Assembly: GCF_024868665.1 (NCBI RefSeq)
Contig: NC_079896.1
Location: 1,598,999 to 1,662,998 of the forward strand
Direction: 5' to 3'
Length of the DNA stretch: 64,000 nucleotides
DNA from: Triplophysa rosa
Taxonomy: Eukaryota; Chordata; Actinopteri; Cypriniformes; Nemacheilidae
Both the position numbers and the translations under genes were made by a program. This document shows positions 24,964 to 34,600 of this stretch, in pieces. The notes beneath the pieces were generated by a model. It searched no databases and was not told the origin of the DNA. It saw only the letters and a program-made list of their open reading frames with translations. Position 1 is the first letter of the stretch; every line of letters starts with the position of its first letter.

Positions 24964-27900
24964 GTGAGGCATGTGTCTTAAACTCTCCCACATATGTGAG
25001 CGCTGAGGTCGAATCCTTCCTCCTGCCAGAGACACAGATGGATTCCAGATGGGATCAGGGATTTAGAAAGTCTTCCACGCCTCCCTCTCTCTCTCTTTCA
25101 CAGTCTGCTGCATATCAATAGTCTCTCTCTCTTTCTGTTTGTGCCGTCTGAAGGGCTGATGTCACTCCCCGGGTCACGCCCACAGTGTGGCTTCTGGCCA
25201 ATCACCCGACGAGCTATTGAACGCATTGAGGTAGGGAAGGCCGGTCATTAACATAACTAACTGCTCTGGCACTCAAAGGCTAAACAAAGTACAAGCCAGT
25301 TGATGGCAGGAGTGGGATAGTTACCCATAATAACACTTTACTCTCAGAAGTAAAGATACTATGTTGCTCTTTCATGGGTCAGGAAACTAAACGGAGATCT
25401 TATTTTTGCAAACTTTGTCTTGGATGCTTCCCGTAATGCTGGTGGGTGAACCATTTATTGAAAGCAAATCACAGATAAGATCTCCTATATAAGATCACAA
25501 CTATTAGGCGAGACATCAATGAGATTAAATGGAGAGCAAATGGAAACTTTTGCTGAAGTCTCAGATATTTCTCCTGAGAAAAAGGAGTCAGAAATCTCAC
25601 AAATGTGTCTGTCGTAAGAGTTTCAGAAGAGAACGGTGTCTCAAACTGAGCTCAGATTTGTCAAGTCTGCAATCAGAAGTCAATATTTTTGAAGATCTCA
25701 AAATGAACTCAAACGTTTCTCATGAAATTAGCTCAAATCCAGATTTTTTTACCTTTACAATCTACATTATCAAAACAATTATCTAAGAGATTAAATGCCA
25801 TCTCTCTCTCTTCTTACTTTATCATAAACAAACATAACCTGGCTAGCAGACCCTATCAGAATAAAAGATCATAAATTCAAACATCAGATGTCTCCATTCC
25901 ATCCAGTGTCCAGATCATTTCATTTGACACATTATTCATTTGTTTTATATTACATCATAACATCACGTATCATCACGCTACCATATGCGCTTGTTAACGC
26001 CCTGTCCCATCATCACAAATCTCACACGTGTGGAAGGAACAGTGATGTAAATGTGATGCAAGTGTGCAAACGCTGCGGTCCGCTCCGCATCCAACAGAGC
26101 ACATGAATGTTAACACCAGCCCGCCTTTATTTGCATTTAAATGCAATCTATAAAACCTTAACAAAAACAGCTTTCAGATGCATGTGAAAGGAGTCCATGA
26201 CACCACAGACTCCACAGAAGACCTGATGTGTGTGTGTGCGTGTGTGTGTGTACATTTACATTTAAGCATTTGGCAGACGCTTTTATCCAAAGCAAGAAAT
26301 ATCACAATAAAAAGGGATCGTTTTTTCACCCTCAGACCTGTGCGAGTTTCTTTCTTCTGCAGGACACAAAAGAAGATATTTTGAAGAACGTTGATAACCA
26401 AACAACACTGAAGCCCATTGACTTCCATCGTATGAACAGAACACAAAACCACTGAGACATTTCTCAAAATATCTTCTTTTGTCTTCCACAGTAAAAAGAA
26501 AGTCATGCAGGTTTTGAACCAAATGAGGGTGAATAAATGAATTTTTGGCTGATTAATCCCTCCAATAAACAAACTACTGGAATCAACCGCAGGTCGAGTC
26601 TCTCTTGCACTTTTCACGAGGAGAGCGTTTTGCTATTTTGTGTCACTGTCATTGTTGATGTGTACGACAATTACCATCCGATTCTATTGGAATCGATAAG
26701 ATCCTACACATCCATCTGTAAGATGTTTCAACCATCTGTTGATATATTGCATCAGGGCGGCAGATGTGATCACACACACACACGAGACTGCTGTTCCAAA
26801 TCCACATCCAATCTGCTCCACACCAAAATCTCTTTCCAACCTCTCTCTCTCTCTCTCTCTGTTTGTAGTGGCATTCCTCGGGCCGGCTCTCGGCTCCAGC
26901 GTGTCTGGCCCGCTGCACGCCTGGGAGCCATTAGTTTAAGTAAAAGCCGACACACTCTCACACACACATGAACTCAACAGACGCAGCGGGATTCTGCATG
27001 AAATAGCGTGTGTGTGGTTTTGCTTAGTTTAGGTTTGGGCGCAATAAAATCTCAGTGTGGAACAGCAGTTTTACACGACATGGCGTCTAAATAATAACAC
27101 AGTGCTTGAGATTCCGAGGAATGAAGTGAAATGACATGAATGAGCCTTCAGATGAGCGGATTTACTCAACTTCATTTTTGCTGAATATGACCCAAAAAAG
27201 AGCGTTTTGTCACGACTGAAAAAGTTAGTAGCATCGTGACGTTAGGTTTGGTACTGGCATGTCCGTCTGCGTGTGTGTGTGTGTACACGCCAGTCTGTAC
27301 TTACAATTTATGAGAGCTGGGTCACGAGCTCTCTTGGCTAATACACCCTTAAAGTTTCCACAAGTGGAGCCAAAAGGTGAGACGACACACACACACACAC
27401 ACACGCACGCACGCAAACACACACACACACACACGCACGCACACACAGTCATAATTATCTATAATATAAAATGATCCAAATACGGGAACGATACACATTT
27501 TTGTTTACGGACTCTTGAGATCTCTTCTGAAACTAATGGAGACATTTGTGAGATTTCTGGCTATTTTTCTCATGAGAAATATCTGAAACTTAAGCTAAAG
27601 TTTATGTAACGATTCACTCAGCTCATGATGTGATTCACGATACTGATATCACGATACGATTTATTTTGACAAAATGAGTTGAGACAAATTAGAAATGAAC
27701 ATCTGCCCTTTATTATTTCTCAAATGCTGCACATTTCTTTGTAAAATAAAAATATCTTTTATATCAAATAACAAAATTGAACTGCAATTTTAAAACAAAT
27801 TCCAACACAAATAAAAAATGAACAATACAAAAGTCTCTTTAATATAAACAAACTAAGAGTTTGTCTGTGCTTTTCTTGGATTTTTTACATTTAAGAAATA

Positions 27901-30544
27901 TCTACATATCCACGTTTTCCTAGTTTGCAGTAAACACAGCGGCCCCTGCTGTTCAAAACATGCATTGCGATTCAAACAACATCTCAACCGGCTTGAATCG
28001 TCACATCTTATAATCAATTTTCTAACGGCTCACGGTGAATCGCTACATCCCTAATTGTTTTCTAGGAAAATAAATGAGATTAAAGAGATCTCATTTGTGA
28101 TTTTCCTGTCTTACGAGTCTGCACATTTTTGCAAATTCTGAATGTGGATCGATACGCGAAGAACGACTCGTGGAGAAGCAGCGTTCTGTCTCCGTCTTAT
28201 CTGAGCATCTCTTTCAAAGTGACAGGAAATGGAGAGCTGGGATTTACTGCGGCTTTTACAAGAGAAGAAAAGGATGAAAGTGAGACAGAGAGAAACACAC
28301 ACCGCTTCATACCGAAGAGGTCAAATCCAAAACCAGGTCTGAAGTGTAAACAGCTTCAGACTATATTTAAACCGTCTGTTGGTTAGAAACATCAAACGTA
28401 CACACAGCCGTATTTCATTAACAAATAATTCATATACAACACCTCCTAAATGAATGTCATTTTCAAAATATCAACACATCCATGGATGTTTTGTCACTTA
28501 ATGCCGTGACGTTCAGTCAGTTTATTTTGTGGCTTTAGTGTGTAAATGCTTTAGGGCCGCTGTACAGTAGGTGGACGGTAGGTGATTTTTAATGACCGAT
28601 TTGAAAGTAAACCTTTGGTCCGAGTTATCTGTTCTTTCTGAATTAATCGGATCCAGAGTTTGTTGATGATATCCTTGTGGGATGAAAGCACAGGAAAGAT
28701 AACACGCCTGTAATGGGAATATTTTCAGGAAGGACAATGCAAGCACTTAGAATGACACAAAGAGCTCTGTGTTGGGCCTTCACGTGCAGGACCCGCGCTG
28801 AAGGAAATCTAATACACAACATGAAGCTACAAAGATAAAAAAGAAAGCGATTGCTTGCGTACTGCATACTACACATTATATACTGAATCGTCTTAAAACG
28901 CTGAATGAAAAAATTTAAAAGAAGTTAAGTATATCCTTACCAAACCTTTTTTTTTAAGCGTGTTATTAGCGTACTGCTTTTAAACTACAAAATAAGAAAT
29001 TGTTCTTTTAGTCTACTTTTATGTACTTTTCAGAAATATACGTTTTTTTCTATTAAGTAAACTAGGCGTAGTTTGTAATTTATAGGTATATTTGACTTAT
29101 ACTAAACTAGTATACTTGACTTGTAGATTAAGTGCACTTGGCTTGTAGTTGTGTTTACTTTTTTGATTGAGTAGACTATTAAATACTTTTTTTCACATAG
29201 TTTTACATAATGTCTTACAAACTCACATGTTCAAGTTTATACTGTAACAATATAATATAAACAATATTTAAACACTAAGTATGATGTTAAGTTAAAGGGA
29301 CAGTTCACCCAAAAATGAAAAATCTGTCATTGACTCACCCTCAGGTTGTTTCAAACCTTTATAAATTACTTTGTTCTGATGAAAACACAGAGAAAGATAT
29401 TTCGAAGAATGTTAGTAATTTTCAGTTCTGGGACATCATCCACTACCATAATAGAAACAAATGTTACTTTTTTTTTGTTCTGTTGAACACAGAATGAGAT
29501 ATTTTAAAGAAATTTTGACTACCATTAAATTTTTCCTACTATGTTAGTCGATGATGTCCCAGAAGTAAAAAATTGCTAACATTCTTCCAAATATCTTTCT
29601 CTGTGTTCATCAGAACAAAGTCATTTATACAGGTATGAAATAACACAAGGGTGAGTAAATGATGACAGATTTTTCATTTTTGGGTGAACTATCCCTTTAA
29701 CAAAGAAGTTTTTAAGAACTTAAAAACTTAAGTGTAAACCAAAACCGTAGTTTACTAAGAGTATACTTCAAAGTGTACTTTCACAAACTAAAAATGTGCT
29801 ACGGGTATTGAACTATTAAACTATCTGTATACCTATAAGTTCACTTAAAATATTGTTGCAGTACACAAACGAACATAGCTGTAGAACAATTGTGTACATA
29901 AAGTTTGCTACTGTTACACTTGAAGCATACTTAAAAGTATTTAAAAGTACACAAAAAACATAGCTGTGTGTGTAGACTAGTTGTTTACTCAAAGTTTACT
30001 ACTGTTACACTTTAGGCATACTTAAAAGTATACTCATACACATACACTAATAAATGTGCCAATTTACACCAAATCAGCATTGAAATAGCACACTTACAAG
30101 TATACTACTAATACAATGATATTAATTAACAATTTACTATCAAGTATACTTGGACTTTACTTAAGTATACTCCACTTCAAGTATACTTCTTTTCGTAAGG
30201 GTATTATGGCTATAGCCAGAATCAATATGAAAACAGCTTGAAACTTGTTTTGGCCAAAGTCTGTTGCTTGTCTTCATCTCTCGCTCTCTTTCAGCACACC
30301 TGTGTTTTATTCTGAATTCTCAGTCCATTTTTGGATGGCCTCAAGGCAAGAGAGCAGCTGTGTTTTTGGCGCACACACACACACACACACACACCTGTGT
30401 TTGCAGGTGGTTGCGCTGCTATATGAGATAACACCTGGAGAGAGGGAGAGAGATCCAGAGAGATCAAACCCGCAGGGCTTTTTGCTCCATAAACCAAGGA
30501 CGTAATTATAGTTGTGCAGATAAGAGAACGAAAGGAGATATCGC

Positions 30545-30591
<47 letters not shown>

Positions 30592-31606
30592 CGTGTGTGC
30601 GTGTGTGTGTGTGTGTGTGTGCGTGTGCGTGCGTGTGCGTGTGTGCGTGCGTGTGTGTAGGCATGCCTTCCCTGAGGTTGGATTGCAGGATCTGTTCTGG
30701 CTTGTCGAGACCTCAGATTCCCACAATCCCTTTGGCATGTTTACTAGTGTTGGGATGTCCAAGGCAACGCTAGGAATGGAACGCTTCGTAAGAGAGAGTG
30801 TGCATTATTTAACACTTGATGACATCATAACATCACGTCTGTGGCATTCCAGTTGTCAACTTGTAAATTAATAAAAACATCTTTCTTGTATTCAAATGTC
30901 CTAATATCACACAGTCCGATGTATAGTAATAATGAGTCAAGATGTCTAAAATCATGTCACGCTACGAACGGAAGGTCAAGTTGAGCCCACTGCATTGTGG
31001 GATACAGCATTTTGTTCTCATGAAACGCAAACACTGAATTCAATGGCTGATGATGAAGGTCATATTCAGTTCATGGGAGAGATATTACAGCCCACACAAC
31101 AACAAAAACAGACAGAAATAAAGAATCTCATTCATTCACCCGTTCATTCAGGAGCATGACTGCCAACTTGACATGAGAAAACTGTACTGGGTCATTCAAT
31201 GGTGACAGACGTTCTGTTTAATATGACTGTAGGGTCTGAAGCATGAGAAACACACACGCACACACATCAGGTCTCAATGTCAACGCTCTGGTGAGGTTCT
31301 CACAGTCTGGGCTCAAGGAGATTCTCATCGTCTTTTTTTAATAGTTCATCGACACTGACAGCGACAAAACAGCTGGCTTTTCCATCAAACATACAGAGAG
31401 AGAGAGAGAGAACCAGAAAGTGAGAGCGAGAAAGAGAGAGAGAGAGAAAGAGAGAGCGAGAGAGAGAGAGAGAGAGAGAGCAGAGAGAGACAGAGAGAGA
31501 GAGAGCCTGGAGAGAGATCGAGACGGCAAGAAGAAGACGAGAAAAAGAGCGACAGACGAGAGCGCAGAGACATAGAAGAGCTGAGAGAAAAAGGACAGAG
31601 GTGGGG

Positions 31607-31692
<86 letters not shown>

Positions 31693-34600
31693 TGTAAATG
31701 ACATATTATTTGTATATGTGAATCTCATTATTTTACCAAAAATATAAAAAATTTAAATATTATAAATATTGATCTTTGTAAATATTTTGATGATGAAAAA
31801 GAAAAATTCAGAGGCATTTAAACTTGCATTTTTTGTCTTTTTATTTATCGCATTATGGCAATGACAGAGATATATTGTTATATTTTTTAATTATTGTATA
31901 ATAATTATATTTATTGTAATTTATTATTATCCAAAAAAATGGAGGATCATGTGGAATGAAAAATATACTCATAGCTATATTAAAGAAAGTTTAATGGGTA
32001 TTAAAAAGAATCCTAAACCAAACGTCTCCACAAAGTCAAACTGATCAATATACTAAATGATGCTCTTTTGAAAACAAAGAAATGCAAAAAGATTTGTGCG
32101 AGAAATTAATTTAGGGTTGCGTTTAGGAGATAGAAAACACTGTTGGGGGTCAGTATAAAAACAATAGAAGTCTATATCAATTCCCAACAAAGAAACCAAA
32201 ACAAACCTGCTGTGTGTGTGTGTGAGGGGATTGTGGGGGTCTTTAAAAGTTTGACGGTGTGATAAGCCTCTTTCACAAGCTTTTAAACTCTCCTCCCTCT
32301 GATAGACTCCATGACTGGCGTCTTTGTCTGTCTTCATTCTCCCACCGTTGGAGAAATCTGCAGCACGCTTAGAGCCAATCAGACGTACCGAATTAAACCC
32401 ACCAATCACACACGCAAGAGAAGAACTCAAAACTCCAAACATCAGGAAGCTTCTGTTCATTAATCTCTTGTTTCCAAAGCATCTTTAGAGCTGATAACCA
32501 TCAGCCATTATGAACAAACTCACCAACAACCGAACAAAGACATCACGCATCAACGCTCCAGGGGTCTTGGACCCTGCGGCGGGCATGCCTGCCGATAGAA
32601 ATCGACTGGGAAAACATGAAAAACAAGGAAAAATGTCTCTAAAAACTAGCTTGAAATGTACAGATTTCACATCACTAACTAGACCTGAGAGCTACAGCCG
32701 TGTGATTTTTACACCGCTAAAAAATAACACATGATTTTGGAATAACACGGGAGTGAGCACCATGACGACAGAAGTTTCATTTTGGAGTGTCCAAACATAG
32801 CCAAAACCCATCAGGTTAACTCAAAGCAAACTTTCATGATGGGAGCCAGCCATCGGCATATAAGGAAATCTGGAGCGGACTTCTCTAAACAAGGGTCAGA
32901 GACCCGACTCCAGGAGGTCCGGTCTCATAATAATCCTCGTCTCCAGCAAACTGACATTCTGCGGGTGAGAGTTGGGTTCGCTCTGGAGCCTCGACATCTG
33001 GATTCCATCTTACCCGGCCTGTCCGCACAGCAGTGAGCGACGAGAAACATCTGGCGGAGCTGATGACAATTACCACGTTGTGTTTGCCTTCGTAGATAAT
33101 CCATCCAACACACACATGCACACAAACTCAGGAGGGAGGGCGACGAACATGCGGCCCGCTGAGTAGCTAAACAGCAAAACGGGGTCAATCACACACACAT
33201 TTAAATCATATTAAACACTTTTAGTCTGTATTTTAACTTTAACTTAATGCAAGTGCACAGAGATGAATAAAAACTAGTGTGAGGACACTGTACCGACCGC
33301 ATGGGCACCATCTGCTTTATTATGACTGCGACTCATGTTGTTTGGTTGATTGTTAATAGGACACAGATCTCCACAGCTTTAAGGGGAGAACCGTGGAGCC
33401 GAAGCGGGTCGTGACTGCTGTGGCCCGGAGCTCACTTAAACACTAACAGCTGCTAAAACCAGAGAGGAGATCCATGCTTTATTCGCCGCCCGCACTCTCC
33501 CTTTCTGACGTGCGCAAACTCTCCCACGCGACCCGAGCGGCTGGTTGCCAGCGCTGGAGACCCCAGCGGCGAGAGCCAAGACCAATTAAAGCGCTAATTC
33601 AAACCTGAAGGGCCCTTTTGTCCTGCGTTTCCTTTCTTCAAGCCAGAGGATAGGAATCTATAACCACCCCCAACGCCAACACACACACAAACTTCATCTC
33701 CTTCGAGAAGCCCAGCCAAAACTGAAGGGGAAAAATAGCCCAAACGCCAAAAGCCCCAGAGCTGCAAAAGACTGAAATTAAAGGAGGATGAACGCAAGCA
33801 TTTAACCTGACAGGTTTGTGGGCAAAAGCATCATTTTAACCTGACGCCACCAACAAAAATATACAAAATACAATGGTGGTACCCATGCTATGCTACAGTA
33901 CTGGTCATAAGAGGCAAAAAAATAAAAAATAAATGAATCAATAAAAGTATTTATTAGTATGTGACCTTTATGTAAATGTTCGCAAAACTGTAATGAAAAC
34001 TGCACAAAACAGAAAAGCACATTTTCTGACAATCATAATATCTGTAATTTTTATGTAGGTATGTGGAGATGATTGTATGGCTACAGACAAAAACAGTGGA
34101 ACGTTCACTGTGGAGTGATGAAACTACATGGCCTGTGACGCCCTCTAGTGGAGCAAACTCATCAAACACGAGGAGAAAAAATCTTAGATTTAATCGGCAG
34201 CACACCCACACACAAACAGGAAATGTCGCAAATTCTCACGAGATTTCAGAATACGTTTTTATTATTTCACTGTAGGCTATGTTTATTATATATGTGTTCA
34301 ATATAAAGCAAACAAATGTGTACATATAACCTTTTATGCGATTTTGAAAATATTATTTATCGTTGAGAAATTGCTCAAGCAGCGTCGTCCAAAGCATTTA
34401 AGGTGGCACAGCAGCATATAGATATAATTTTATTGCAACTGAAATATTGTTGTATTTATGTCTTCACAGTAATTAAAAAAATATATTAATACTGTTTTGT
34501 AAAAAATAGCTGATGACATTATCACCTGAAAGAGTCCACTAGCTCCACTGGACCTATTTATTCTGTTCTACCTTAAAGCATCCGCACACTCGGACTCCTT

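Noticed and set aside
30307..30871. Cys/Val-rich and His/Thr-rich frames of 74-151 codons
   Set aside because: Products of the GT/CA microsatellite at 30545-30658.
31300..31728. Open frames of 60-142 codons rich in Ser/Leu
   Set aside because: They are translations of the GA/TC microsatellite and have no complex sequence.
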